Shown here: one piece after another, positions 1 through 10,225 of the stretch
How positions within the stretch are numbered: the first letter of the stretch is position 1
How the letters are laid out: the number at the start of each line of letters is the position of its first letter
Source: Microbotryum silenes-acaulis
Taxonomy: Eukaryota > Basidiomycota > Microbotryomycetes > Microbotryales > Microbotryaceae
Assembly (NCBI GenBank): GCA_003665825.1
Contig: QPFY01000020.1
Coordinates: forward strand, 1-64,000
DNA length: 64,000 bases
Direction: 5' to 3'
Translations under genes and position numbers: made by a program
The notes under the pieces: generated by a model
What the model saw: the letters and a program-made list of their open reading frames with translations, nothing else
Databases searched by the model: none
What the model was told of the DNA's origin: nothing

Positions 1-2624
1 TCAGCAGTGCACGAGCAATCGACCGTGCACCTCGATTTGGCGGTTTTTGACCGTGCACCTCGATTTGGCGGTTTTTGACCCGTGCCGCCCTTCAACATCG
101 AAAAAGTGGATTTCAGCAGTGCACGAGCAATCGACCGTGCACCTCGATTTGGCGGTTTTTGACCCGTGCCGCCCTTCAGCGTCGAAAAAGTGGATTTCAG
201 CGGTGCACGAGCAATCGACCGTGCACCTCGATTTGGCGGTTTTGACCCGCGCCGCCCTTCAGCGTCGAAAAAGTGGATTTCAGCAGTGCACGAGCAATCG
301 ACCGTGCACCTCGATTTGGCGGTTTTTGACCCGCGCCGCCCTTCAGCGTCGAAAAAAGTGGATTTCAGCAGTGCACGAGCAATCGACCGTGCACCTCGAT
401 TTGACGGTTTTTGACCCGCGCCGCCCTTCAGAGTCGAAAAAGTGGATTTCAGCGGTGCACGAGCAATTGACCGTGCACCTCGATTTGGCGGTTTTTGACC
501 CGCGCCGCCCTTCAGCGTCGAAAAAGTGGATTTCAGCAGTGCACGAGCAATCGACCGTGCACCTCGATTTGACGGTTTTTGACCCGCGCCGCCCTTCAGC
601 GTCGAAAAAGTGGATTTCAGCAGTGCACGAGCAATCGACCGTGCACCTCGATTTGACGGTTTTTGACCCGTGCCGCCCTTCAACATCGAAAAAGTGGATT
701 TCAGCAGTGCACGAGCAATCGACCGTGCACCTCGATTTGGCGGTTTTTGACCCGTGCCGCCCTTCAGCGTCGAAAAAGTGGATTTCAGCAGTGCACGAGC
801 AATCGACCGTGCACCTCGATTTGACGGTTTTTGACCCGTGCCGCCCTTCAACATCGAAAAAGTGGATTTCAGCAGTGCACGAGCAATCGACCGTGCACCT
901 CGATTTGGCGGTTTTTGACCCGTGCCGCCCTTCAGAGTCGAAAAAGTGGATTTCAGCAGTGCACGAGCAATCGACCGTGCACCTCGATTTGACGGTTTTT
1001 GACCCGCGCCGCCCTTCAGCGTCGAAAAAGTGGATTTCAGCAGTGCACGAGCAATCGACCGTGCACCTCGATTTGACGGTTTTTGACCCGTGCCGCCCTT
1101 CAACATCGAAAAAGTGGATTTCAGCAGTGCACGAGCAATCGACCGTGCACCTCGATTTGACGGTTTTTGACCCGTGCCGCCCTTCAGCGTCGAAAAAGTG
1201 GATTTCAGCAGTGCACGAGCAATCGACCGTGCACCTCGATTTGGCGGTTTTTGACCCGCGCCGCCCTTCAGCGTCGAAAAAGTGGATTTCAGCAGTGCAC
1301 GAGCAATCGACCGTGCACCTCGATTTGGCGGTTTTTGACCCGCGCCGCCCTTCAGCGTCGAAAAAGTGGATTTCAGCAGTGCACGAGCAATCGACCGTGC
1401 ACCTCGATTTGACGGTTTTTGACCCGCGCCGCCCTTCAGAGTCGAAAAAGTGGATTTCAGCAGTGCACGAGCAATCGACCGTGCACCTCGATTTGGCGGT
1501 TTTTGACCCGCGCCGCCCTTCAGCGTCGAAAAAGTGGATTTCAGCAGTGCACGAGCAATCGACCGTGCACCTCGATTTGACGGTTTTTGACCCGCGCCGC
1601 CCTTCAGCGTCGAAAAAGTGGATTTCAGCAGTGCACGAGCAATCGACCGTGCACCTCGATTTGACGGTTTTTGACCCGTGCCGCCCTTCAACATCGAAAA
1701 AGTGGATTTCAGCAGTGCACGAGCAATCGACCGTGCACCTCGATTTGGCGGTTTTTGACCCGTGCCGCCCTTCAGCGTCGAAAAAGTGGATTTCAGCAGT
1801 GCACGAGCAATCGACCGTGCACCTCGATTTGACGGTTTTTGACCCGTGCCGCCCTTCAACATCGAAAAAGTGGATTTCAGCAGTGCACGAGCAATCGACC
1901 GTGCACCTCGATTTGGCGGTTTTTGACCCGTGCCGCCCTTCAGAGTCGAAAAAGTGGATTTCAGCGGTGCACGAGCAATCGACCGTGCACCTCGATTTGA
2001 CGGTTTTTGACCCGTGCCGCCCTTCAGCGTCGAAAAAGTGGATTTCAGCAGTGCACGAGCAATCGACCGTGCACCTCGATTTGGCGGTTTTTGACCCGCG
2101 CCGCCCTTCAGCGTCGAAAAAGTGGATTTCAGCAGTGCACGAGCAATCGACCGTGCACCTCGATTTGACGGTTTTTGACCCGTGCCGCCCTTCAACATCG
2201 AAAAAGTGGATTTCAGCAGTGCACGAGCAATCGACCGTGCACCTCGATTTGGCGGTTTTTGACCCGCGCCGCCCTTCAGAGTCGAAAAAGTGGATTTCAG
2301 CAGTGCACGAGCAATCGACCGTGCACCTCGATTTGGCGGTTTTTGACCCGCGCCGCCCTTCAGCGTCGAAAAAGTGGATTTCAGCAGTGCACGAGCAATC
2401 GACCGTGCACCTCGATTTGACGGTTTTTGACCCGCGCCGCCCTTCAGAGTCGAAAAAGTGGATTTCAGCGGTGCACGAGCAATTGACCGTGCACCTCGAT
2501 TTGGCGGTTTTTGACCCGCGCCGCCCTTCAGCGTCGAAAAAGTGGATTTCAGCAGTGCACGAGCAATCGACCGTGCACCTCGATTTGGCGGTTTTTGACC
2601 CGCGCCGCCCTTCAGAGTCGAAAA
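1..2624. repeat. 84-bp tandem satellite, about 31 copies, with 12-unit higher-order period
   Basis: Head-to-tail copies of an 84-bp unit containing the palindrome GTGCAC twice; the array continues off the left edge. Units differ at a few diagnostic sites (TTGGCGG or TTGACGG; CGTGCC or CGCGCC; GCG, ACA or GAG before TCG). Because 84 is a multiple of 3 the array is open in one frame, giving a 28-residue repeat. The order of variants recurs every 12 units: the TTGACGG/CGCGCC/GAG unit is found at about 400, 1408 and 2416, and the rare GAGCAATTGA variant at 461 and 2477, exactly 2016 bases apart. One copy lost a T (about 241) and the next gained an A (about 354), restoring frame. Near base 30-75 there is a 28-bp internal duplication. 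The array ends abruptly inside gypsy integrase sequence. Confidence 0.95.
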
Positions 2625-2625
2625 T

Positions 2626-3555
2626 TCAGCCATCGTTTCCGACCGCGATCCCAAGTTCACCTCGCAGTTTTGGCGGGCATTGCAGGCAAAGGTTGGCGCC
2701 GTCTTGCGAATGTCAACCGCGGCACACCCCGAGACGGACGGATCGAGCGAGAATTGGATCAAGATGGTCACCCAAACGCTGCGGATCATGGTGTCGTCAA
2801 ACCACGAGGCTTGGGCATCTCGTCTTGTTGAAGCTGAGTTCGCTCTTAACTCTTCTGTTGCTGTGTCCACGTCTCTGTCGGCTTTTGAGGCGACCTACGG
2901 CTACCTTCCTCGACAATGGTCCACCGATTCCTGGCCTGTTTCGGATGTCCCTCGTGCGGAAGTGTTTGCTCGGATCCGACAATTACGGAACCTCGATGTG
3001 ACGGATGCGATCATTGGAGCACGCCTCGACCAGTCCTATCAGGCCAACAAGCGTCGACGCCCGGATGACCCCGCCTTTCGGACCGGCAGTTACGTCTACC
3101 TTTCGACAAAGAATCTGGCAGTTCCTGAAGGGATGAAGTCGAAGTTGTTGCCGCGCTACATCGGCCCTTTCCGTATTCGAGCGGCAATTCCGGCAACATC
3201 CAGCTACGACCTCGAGCTCCCTCCAGCGATGTCGCGAGTGCACAATCGCTTCCATGCTCGACTCCTTCGGCCTTACATTGAGAATGATGCTGAAAGGTTC
3301 CCTGGGCGTGACCCCGCAGTTCTTTTTGTCGAAGATGTAGCCGACGCGGCCGACAACTCTGCAATTCCGGAACGGATTGTTCGCGATCGGCGGAACGCTC
3401 GGGGCGCTCGTTCGTTCTTGGTTCGATGGGTAGGCCGTAACGACACCGACGATACTTGGATGTCGGAGCAGTCCCTTCGCCTGGACCATCCGTCCGTCCT
3501 CGACGCCTACTTTGCACGCCTCGATCGCTCGAACCGCCGCCTCATCGCACGGTAG
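2626..3555 (+). pseudogene. Ty3/gypsy pol 3' end: integrase C-terminal half plus chromodomain
   Basis: The reading frame is open from about 2626 and ends at TAG 3553-3555; the first ATG (2680) is internal, so this is a 5'-truncated piece. It begins in the integrase core at SDRDPKF (second catalytic Asp) and continues through HPETDGSSE (third catalytic Glu, usual DDE spacing), then the GPY/F module (RYIGPFRI) and a C-terminal chromodomain-like stretch (FLVRWVGRNDTDDTW). Protease, reverse transcriptase and RNase H are missing and replaced by the satellite array. It is followed at about 3566-3576 by a G-rich polypurine tract and the first 9 bases of a gypsy LTR (TGTCAGGAT, 3577-3585), where a copia LTR starts. 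The same 9 bases begin the reverse-strand gypsy LTR at 10225, so both fragments probably belong to one family. Confidence 0.85.
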
Positions 3556-3585
3556 ACTTCCTTCTGGGGGGGACAGTGTCAGGAT

Positions 3586-3812
3586 TGTTGAATTCCATAC
3601 ACTCTTGCTTAGATCAATCTCCAATCCGCGCCGCACCTAGCTAGCCGCGCCGCTTGGACCTCTCTTCGGACTTAGAGATATTTTGCACACTCGCACTGCG
3701 CGCCTCTTTAGTCTTCCCCCTAACGCTCCAAACTACTCCCTTACAACCCGTACTCTGTCTCGTGTACTTACTGGTTGCCGATCCAGTCCCCTCTCGAGAC
3801 ATACAATTAACA
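3586..3812 (+). repeat. Ty1/copia 5' LTR (family 1)
   Basis: 227-bp LTR starting TGTTGAATTCC and ending ATTAACA. It matches the 3' LTR at 7293-7580 almost perfectly apart from a 19-bp insertion here (around 3635-3655) and a tandem duplication there; one substitution is visible near the end. The high identity implies recent insertion. A third diverged copy is the solo LTR at 19277-19504. Confidence 0.93.
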
Positions 3813-3829
3813 GGTTATGAGCCCGAGCT
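3813..3829 (+). promoter_or_regulatory. Primer-binding site matching initiator tRNA-Met anticodon arm
   Basis: GGTTATGAGCCCGAGCT directly follows the 5' LTR. The core GGTTATGAGCCC is the complement of the initiator tRNA-Met anticodon stem-loop (GGGCTCATAACC), not of a tRNA 3' end. Copia of Drosophila is known to prime from a half-tRNA cleaved in this loop, so the same mode is inferred here. Confidence 0.75.
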
Positions 3830-3844
3830 AAAGCTGCTCCAACA

Positions 3845-6800
3845 ATGACAGCTCCACTGACGTCATTCGCGACCATCATGATCGTCTTCATCATCATCAT
3901 CGCACTGTGCCACACCCTTGCAACCGCCCTCGCCCACGCAATCGGCCGTTACCGCATCATGACGCAACTTGACACGTCGCACCTGGACCCGACTGTGAGC
4001 GTGACAGTCCGGCCCAGCGTGAACGTCGTTGCACTCCTAGGTCGTCTGAACTCGAACCGGGAGCTTCACCTCCCCAACGACACCCTCGTACTCGACTCGG
4101 GCGCCTCCCACCACATGGTCAAGGACGCGTCTCTATTCGACGTCTGGCACACTCGGTCGCACATCGCCGTTGATGGCGCTGGTGGATCACTCATGGCCCA
4201 AGGAACCGGCTCGATCACGATACGAACGTCGAAACAACGAACGATCAAGCTCTGCAACGTCTACTACGTTCCCGACCTTCCGGCAAACCTGGTCTCGGTC
4301 ATGCAGCTGCGCCGCGAGCGCATTTACACCCACTTTGGCAAGACCATCGAGCTCCGGTCACAAGGTCACCTCATAGGCGTCGCATCCCTCATTGCAAACC
4401 AATTGTCGACACTGGACGCCACCCCAATCCGCTGCACACCGTCACCGGTTGCAGCCGCCGCCATCCCTCTCCTGACTCTGCATCAACGATTCGGCCACCT
4501 GTCCCTTCCCAACCTGCGAAGGGCAGTCTCGTCGGGTCAACTACAAGGTCAAACATGGACGTACTCGGCGGCCGAATGCAAGGCCTTCTCCTGCGACACC
4601 TGCAAAGCGGCAAAGGCAACCAGGAAACCTTTCCCAACGTCGGACTCTCGCGCTTCGCAACCACTCGAACTGGTCCACTCCGATGTCCTCACTCTGCCCG
4701 AACCAGCCACCAACGGGGAACGATATGTTGTCACCTTCATCGACGATTTCTCCCGAAAGACGTGGGTCAGCGCGCTGAGAAACAAGAGTCAAGTATTCGA
4801 CACCTTCCAGCGTTGGCACACCATGATCGAACGCTCAACGGGCCTCAAGCTCCGCACGTTACGAACAGACAATGGCGGCGAATACACGTCCAAAGCCTTC
4901 ATTGAGTACTGCTCTCACCACGGCATTACCAAGCAGCTCACAATCCCGTACACCCCGGAGCAGAACGGCCGAGCCGAAAGGACAAACCGCACGATCATCG
5001 AGGGGACGATCGCCCTGCTCCAGCACTCGGGACTGCCCATGACACTCTGGCGAGAGGCCCTCAGGTACGTTGTTGACACCAAGAACCTCAGCCCGCACAG
5101 CGCCATCGACCACAAGATCCCGGACGCTGTCTGGTTTGGCAAACCTCCCAGCACGGCAAACCTGAGGGTATTTGGCTGCCGCGCCTGGCACACCACCCCT
5201 CAGCACAAGCGGGCAAAACTCGACCCCAAGGCCAAACCATTCATCTTTGTTGGCATCGATAACAAATCCAAGGCCTGGACGCTGTACGACTCGGCCACAA
5301 CTTCGTTCTTCCAGAGTCGCGACGTCCTATTCGATGAGAAAGTCTTCCCCGCTCGAGATGCCCCGATCAACCAACCGAAACCTCCCATGACGTCCACCAC
5401 TGGCGACTGGACCTTTGTTGACGCTGCCCATGGCTCCCGCGCTGCACCACCTCCGTCCCTCCAGCCTGTCGTGCACGAAAATCGATTTGCCGCGCTTGAG
5501 ACCAACGCGAGTGACGACACAACGATCGACATGTCCGACGATGGCTTTGACACACCGTCCGACATGTCCAGGGCTCAGTTCTCGCCATCACCTCCTGCGT
5601 CGGACGTGACCGACGACTCAGCCGACCCAATCGACTTCTTGTCATGCCCGTCTCGCGCCGCTGCCTTTGCCGCCACCACTACTGGTTCATCGGTCGTCGA
5701 ACTCGAAGGGCCAACCGAGGACCCCCAAAATTGGTCGCAGGCGGTCAAGTCAGGTAAAGAGGAGATCTGGAGGCAAGCAGCAGCCGATGAGTTTCACTCC
5801 CTTGCCACCGAGTACAAATGCTTCACCCCGGTCGACTCCTCCTCACTGCCCCCCGGTGCCAAAGTCCTTGGATCCAGGTTCATCTTCCGCACCAAACGCG
5901 ACCAACTTGGCAAGATTACTTCGCACAAGGGCCGGCTCGTTGCACAAGGCTTCTCCCAGCGCCCAGGTATCGATTACGATGAGACGTTTGCTCCTGTTGC
6001 CAAGTTCACCTCAATCCGAGCTCTCATCGCACTGGCCGCCGCCAAGAACCTCCACGTCCATCAGGCCGACGTTGACAAGGCATACCTCCATGGCGAACTG
6101 AAGGAAGACCTCTACATGCGCGTCCCACAAGGTGTTGACATGCCCGGTAAAGTCCTCAAACTCCATCGATCGATCTATGGCCTCAAGCAGGCCGGCCGAG
6201 TCTGGAACGAGCACATTGACTTGACGCTAAAAAGCCTCAACTACCGCGCCACAGCCAAGGACCACTGCGTGTACGTACGACGCGACGGCGACCAATACCA
6301 CTACATTGCCCTCTACGTCGATGACTTGCTGATGGTCAGCCCTTCGGAGGACGAGATCGAGCGCATCCTCAACGGCCTGGAGCAAAAATACGGCATCAAG
6401 CGACTTGGACCAGCCCAATACATCTTGGGGATCCAGATCAAACGACAGGCCGACAAGTCCATCATCCTGTCGCAGGAGGCGTACATCACAAGTATCCTCC
6501 GCAGATTTGGAATGTCAGACAGCAGCCCCGCCTCCACGCCCATGGCCCCAAACCGCCAGCTCGAGCATTCGCTCGCGGAACCGTCAAAGATCGCTCAGAC
6601 GCGCTACATGCAGGCCATTGGGTGCCTCCTCTACGCCGCCACTGGTACTCGCCCAGACATCTCCTACGCCGTTGGATACCTTGCACGCTTCTCTGCCAGT
6701 CCCACACCTGAACACTGGACGGCCATCAAGACTGTCTTCCGGTACTTACGTGGAACCGCACGTCTGGGACTGCACTACAGCTCTGAACAAGGCAAGTTCT

Positions 6801-7270
6801 CCGGCTTCACCGGTTACTCTGACGCAGACTGGGGAACCTGCACCACGTCATCACGGTCAACCATGGGGTACAGCTTCCACCTGGCTGGCTCCGTTATCTC
6901 CTGGTCCTCCAAAGTGCAAAACCGAGTGGCCGACTCCACCACAGACGCCGAGTACCTCGCCCTCTCGCATGCCTCGAAGGAAGCTGGCCACCTCCAAGAA
7001 CTACTTATGGAGCTGGGCATCGACACCCAAGCTCCCGTCCAACTTTACGGCGACAACCAAGGAGCACTGGCTCTCGCCAAGAACCCCACCCTTCACCACC
7101 GGTCCCGACACATTCGCATTCGCGAACATTTCGTACGCGACCAGGTCAGGCTGGGCACCATTCGAGTCGACTATGTGGACACGAAAACCATGGTCGCCGA
7201 TATCTTCACCAAGGCACTTGGGCCTTTAGTGTTCAAGGTTCATCGTGAGAACCTGGGTCTCCGAGGCTAA
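3845..7270 (+). CDS. Ty1/copia Pol polyprotein (protease, integrase, RT, RNase H), no Gag
   Basis: An intact 1141-codon ORF starting at ATG 3845, only 16 bases after the primer-binding site. Order of domains: a short hydrophobic segment (about residues 8-30), aspartic protease LDSGASHH (about 83-90), GAG-pre-integrase HQRFGHLS and HX-CxxC zinc region (about 215-255), integrase core with FIDDFSRKTW and RTDNGGEY plus a Glu in EQNGRAER, copia RT from about 690 (FAPVAKFTS, the YVDDLLM box near 820), and RNase H to the end ([18 protein letters not shown]). This is the Pseudoviridae order PR-INT-RT-RH. No Gag and no CCHC knuckle lie between the PBS and the protease; family members usually encode about 250-400 residues there. 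The ORF has no stop or frameshift, so the enzymes could be made. Gag must come from elsewhere if the element moves. Confidence 0.93.
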   Translation: MTAPLTSFATIMIVFIIIIALCHTLATALAHAIGRYRIMTQLDTSHLDPTVSVTVRPSVNVVALLGRLNSNRELHLPNDTLVLDSGASHHMVKDASLFDVWHTRSHIAVDGAGGSLMAQGTGSITIRTSKQRTIKLCNVYYVPDLPANLVSVMQLRRERIYTHFGKTIELRSQGHLIGVASLIANQLSTLDATPIRCTPSPVAAAAIPLLTLHQRFGHLSLPNLRRAVSSGQLQGQTWTYSAAECKAFSCDTCKAAKATRKPFPTSDSRASQPLELVHSDVLTLPEPATNGERYVVTFIDDFSRKTWVSALRNKSQVFDTFQRWHTMIERSTGLKLRTLRTDNGGEYTSKAFIEYCSHHGITKQLTIPYTPEQNGRAERTNRTIIEGTIALLQHSGLPMTLWREALRYVVDTKNLSPHSAIDHKIPDAVWFGKPPSTANLRVFGCRAWHTTPQHKRAKLDPKAKPFIFVGIDNKSKAWTLYDSATTSFFQSRDVLFDEKVFPARDAPINQPKPPMTSTTGDWTFVDAAHGSRAAPPPSLQPVVHENRFAALETNASDDTTIDMSDDGFDTPSDMSRAQFSPSPPASDVTDDSADPIDFLSCPSRAAAFAATTTGSSVVELEGPTEDPQNWSQAVKSGKEEIWRQAAADEFHSLATEYKCFTPVDSSSLPPGAKVLGSRFIFRTKRDQLGKITSHKGRLVAQGFSQRPGIDYDETFAPVAKFTSIRALIALAAAKNLHVHQADVDKAYLHGELKEDLYMRVPQGVDMPGKVLKLHRSIYGLKQAGRVWNEHIDLTLKSLNYRATAKDHCVYVRRDGDQYHYIALYVDDLLMVSPSEDEIERILNGLEQKYGIKRLGPAQYILGIQIKRQADKSIILSQEAYITSILRRFGMSDSSPASTPMAPNRQLEHSLAEPSKIAQTRYMQAIGCLLYAATGTRPDISYAVGYLARFSASPTPEHWTAIKTVFRYLRGTARLGLHYSSEQGKFSGFTGYSDADWGTCTTSSRSTMGYSFHLAGSVISWSSKVQNRVADSTTDAEYLALSHASKEAGHLQELLMELGIDTQAPVQLYGDNQGALALAKNPTLHHRSRHIRIREHFVRDQVRLGTIRVDYVDTKTMVADIFTKALGPLVFKVHRENLGLRG

Positions 7271-7279
7271 GTAAGCTTC

Positions 7280-7292
7280 GAGCGAGGGGGGG
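7280..7292 (+). promoter_or_regulatory. Copia polypurine tract
   Basis: GAGCGAGGGGGGG lies directly before the 3' LTR and ten bases after the pol stop codon, the expected site of plus-strand DNA priming. Confidence 0.8.
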
Positions 7293-7580
7293 TGTTGAAT
7301 TCCATACACTCTTGCTTAGATCAATCTCCAATCCGCGCCGCTTGGACCTCTCTTCGGACTTAGAGATATTTTGCACACTCGCACTGCGCGCCTCTTTAGT
7401 CTTCCCCCTAACGCTCCAAACTACTCCCTTACAACCCGTACTCTGTCTCGTGTACTTACTGGTTGCCGATCCAGGTTAGTTGCAATCCTAACGCTCCAAA
7501 CTACTCCCTTACAACCCGTACTCTGTCTCGTGTACTTACTGGTTGCCGATCCAGTCCCCTCTCGAGACATACGATTAACA
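7293..7580 (+). repeat. Ty1/copia 3' LTR (family 1) with internal tandem duplication
   Basis: 288 bp, TGTTGAATTCC to GATTAACA. Compared with the 5' LTR it carries a tandem duplication of about 79 bp covering CTAACGCTCCAAACTACTCC to GATCCAG, with the short linker GTTAGTTGCAATC at the junction (about 7474). No 5-bp target duplication is seen: the left flank is AGGAT (3581-3585) and the right flank is CACCC (7581-7585). Confidence 0.92.
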
Positions 7581-9384
7581 CACCCGACGGTACAGGAATC
7601 TGGAGAGAGCTCACCGAAGCAGTCCTTTCCGCCTTGCGAGACAACACCACTTCCGGCCCCCAATAACGACACAAGCGCGACGCGGCATCAGCGTAAGACA
7701 AGACATCTTCCACCGCGTCAAACGCGATGTCAGCCCGGCTATCGTCGAGACGATGTCGATCTGCATCATTTGCCGGCACGGTTGGAGGCGAGCTACTTGA
7801 TGAAGTCTGAACTTCAAAAGAAGAAGAGGCGACGTCTTTCGCTCGTCCAACTAGGTCTGCGGGTGGGCCAGATCGGTGCGTCACTAAGGCGGATGAGGAA
7901 CTCGACGGTCGAGTCAAATCAGGCTCGAGGAGAAGGGGGAATCTCACCTGGGGGTCCTCAACGTCACCTGAGGCCGACGACCATTCGTCCTCGTCCATGT
8001 CGGCGAAGGTGATTGCTGATATTTGGACGGTCGAGGGGGATTGTCGCTCCGCTGTACAATGCTGCGAGAAATGGCCGGCTTGACCACAATTAAAACATGC
8101 CATACTGGCGGGTACCCCACCCGATGCCGGCGTGAACCACGTCTTCCGATCCTTCCACAGGTGGGCCTGTTGCCATTTACCGGCGCGGTCCATCCATCGA
8201 GCTCAACGGATCTGGGTACGCTCGTCGTCGTTTGCCGTGGACGGGGCGGTGCGTGGCGTTTTCGCAATTGCTCCATAAGTCGCAGTACGAATCGGCGGGG
8301 TTGCAACTGATGTCGTGCCGGTGTCGTCGGCGATGGCGGCCCAGTCGGTAACCTCATCAAGGGACGGGACAGTTCGTCCGAACCTCCCTATAGTCACAAG
8401 TGAGTTATCCCGATATTCCCGTAGCATACCGGCCCGCACTTCCCGCTTAGCCCCATCACTCAGCGATTGATAAAAGGTGGTGGCGAGTTGAAGGGCCGAA
8501 AGGCTGAAGCTGGTGTTATTGTGCATAAACGCTCGGTACCGAGCACGCCATTCGCCCACATGGTCATAGGCACGAGACGCAGACTGACGGCACCCGTAGA
8601 AATCTTGGGACACTCGGTCGGCAAAGCCGGGATCCGGCCAACGACATCCTACTGCTGTCATCAGTGACGTCCAGCAATGAGGTCGCTCGTCCCGGACCGC
8701 ATCCGTCATCGTATCAACGGCCCAGTTGTGCGGAGACTGACGGCGCTGGGGCGATGTTGAACGAACGAATAAAGTCGCCACGAGCTGGATGACCCGGTTG
8801 GTGGTAAATAGGTCGGTGGTCGAAATGTCGCAAAGTAGAGACAAGTACGACTTCCCAAATGTAGTGAAAGTGACCAACCTATCTGGGTTATCCCCGGTCC
8901 AAAGCCCTTCCCGGTCGGGTAATGTCCCTCTCCAACGAGAGCTGATCACCGCCGGGGAAGGGCCGTCCCTTCGTGCGCTGTAAGATTCCCCCCCAGGGGT
9001 ACGAGCAAGGGGGTCAGCGGTATTGCCTGAACGTCCCAAAAATGTGTGCGGGGGGACGTCCAGGGGGACCGATCTCACCGGCGTAAACTCCCCGGCCCGA
9101 GCTGCGGCTGGTTCAGAGAATCCGGCCCGCGCCACAACTGGTTCAGGTGAGCTTTTCAGTAAACTCTCCACCAACTTCTCCAAGTGCTGAACGCGTTCCT
9201 CGGAGTCAATACGACGTGCTTCGGATTCCTCGAGGCGGGTTTCGAGGGATGAGAGGGCGGTGGCGGTGTGGTACGCGTGTGGTGGCGGGGACTTAGGCGG
9301 TTTCGCGCGCCCGGGGTCTTCGTCGCGGAGAGGAGCGTCTCGATCATCGGCGGCGGCGTGGGACATGTCGCGCTCGTCGGCCAT
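7581..9384 (-). pseudogene. Ty3/gypsy gag, 3' truncated, one in-frame stop
   Basis: Reverse-strand Gag. I place the start at ATG 9384 (MADERDMSH), since the open frame further upstream has no ATG and lies in leader or LTR; this is a guess. A coiled-coil-like stretch (LEESEARRIDSEERVQHLEKL) is followed by a retroviral-type capsid region (DRVSQDFYGCRQ, FYQSLSDGAKREV) and a CCHC knuckle CFNCGQAGHFSQHC near 8100. A TGA at 8205-8203 interrupts the frame, which resumes without a shift, so a CGA to TGA change is likely. The gene is cut at 7581 by the copia 3' LTR; no pol follows. It points away from the forward-strand gypsy fragment at 2626-3585. Confidence 0.8.
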
Positions 9385-10225
9385 GGCGATCTCGTGGCTC
9401 AACCGTCGGCGATTACGGGGCGAACGAAGACGAGCACGAGACGGTTGGCGGAAAGGGTAAGAAGGATAAACGCGTTCGTCGTCGGACTCTGTGAAGGAAG
9501 TCGGGAAGGACAGCGACGCGTTCGTCGCGGATGAGTTCGGCAACGGAGAGGAGGCTGACGACTCAGGGTCAGAGAGTGGGTGTGAATGCTCGTCCAGGGC
9601 GGGGGACGAAGCGGTTGTAGAGGTACGGATCGTTGTCGGCAATGCCGAACTTGAAAAAAGTGACAGGCGACGTCCGCAGGGATGACGTCGTCTACACGCG
9701 TTGGTGCGAGGGGGGGGGGATTTCAGGAAGCGTCGGCTGTTGCGGCGGCAGTCGACAGAGGAGCAACCGAGGAGGGGAGTCGGTCGAGAGGCTCGCAGGA
9801 AATCAAGTATAACGGACTTAATTCCCAAACGATCGACAAGAAGAGGAAGGGCAACAAAACAAGAAGAGCGGACCAAGCTCCCGGGGGAAGGTGGTAAGAC
9901 TAAAAGGAAGGGACTGCTCCAGGCACAGAGGGGACTCAGCCAAATCAACCACTCCAAGAGGTCGCCTCAGGGGAAAAAAGGATTGCTCGCGGGAGCACCG
10001 GTAAAAACCCTGAAGCCGCGCCTCGGCTAACAAAAAGATAAAACAAACCAAAAGAAGATTGCGCTCTGGGCGCATCAAACCCTCGACCACCGAGTGCGCG
10101 CCCGCGCGCCTCACGCCTACGCCATCACGCCGACGATGCTTGAAACAAGGTAAGCATCCGGTCAAATCAACTCTACCCGCATATAGCCTTGGGGGCTTCC
10201 TTCGAGTATTGCTGTCATCCTGACA
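9385..10225 (-). repeat. Gypsy 5' LTR and leader
   Basis: On the reverse strand the element begins TGTCAGGATGACAGC at 10225. The first nine bases equal those at 3577-3585 beside the forward gypsy fragment. The internal end of the LTR and the primer-binding site could not be fixed by eye. At 10226 the sequence switches at once to copia RNase H coding sequence, so this gypsy copy inserted into that gene. Confidence 0.6.

Noticed and set aside
1..2624. CRISPR-like regular repeat spacing
   Set aside because: There are no unique spacers; units abut head to tail, and the genome is eukaryotic.
47..3001. A 984-codon ORF with a 28-residue repeat across the satellite
   Set aside because: It is open only because 84 is a multiple of three; it has stops neither by selection nor by function that I can show, codon variants follow the satellite pattern, and it ends out of frame in gypsy integrase.
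8203..9957. Long gag ORF starting at 9957
   Set aside because: The codon at 9957 is TTG and the first 190 residues are low-complexity LTR or leader; ATG 9384 is a better start.
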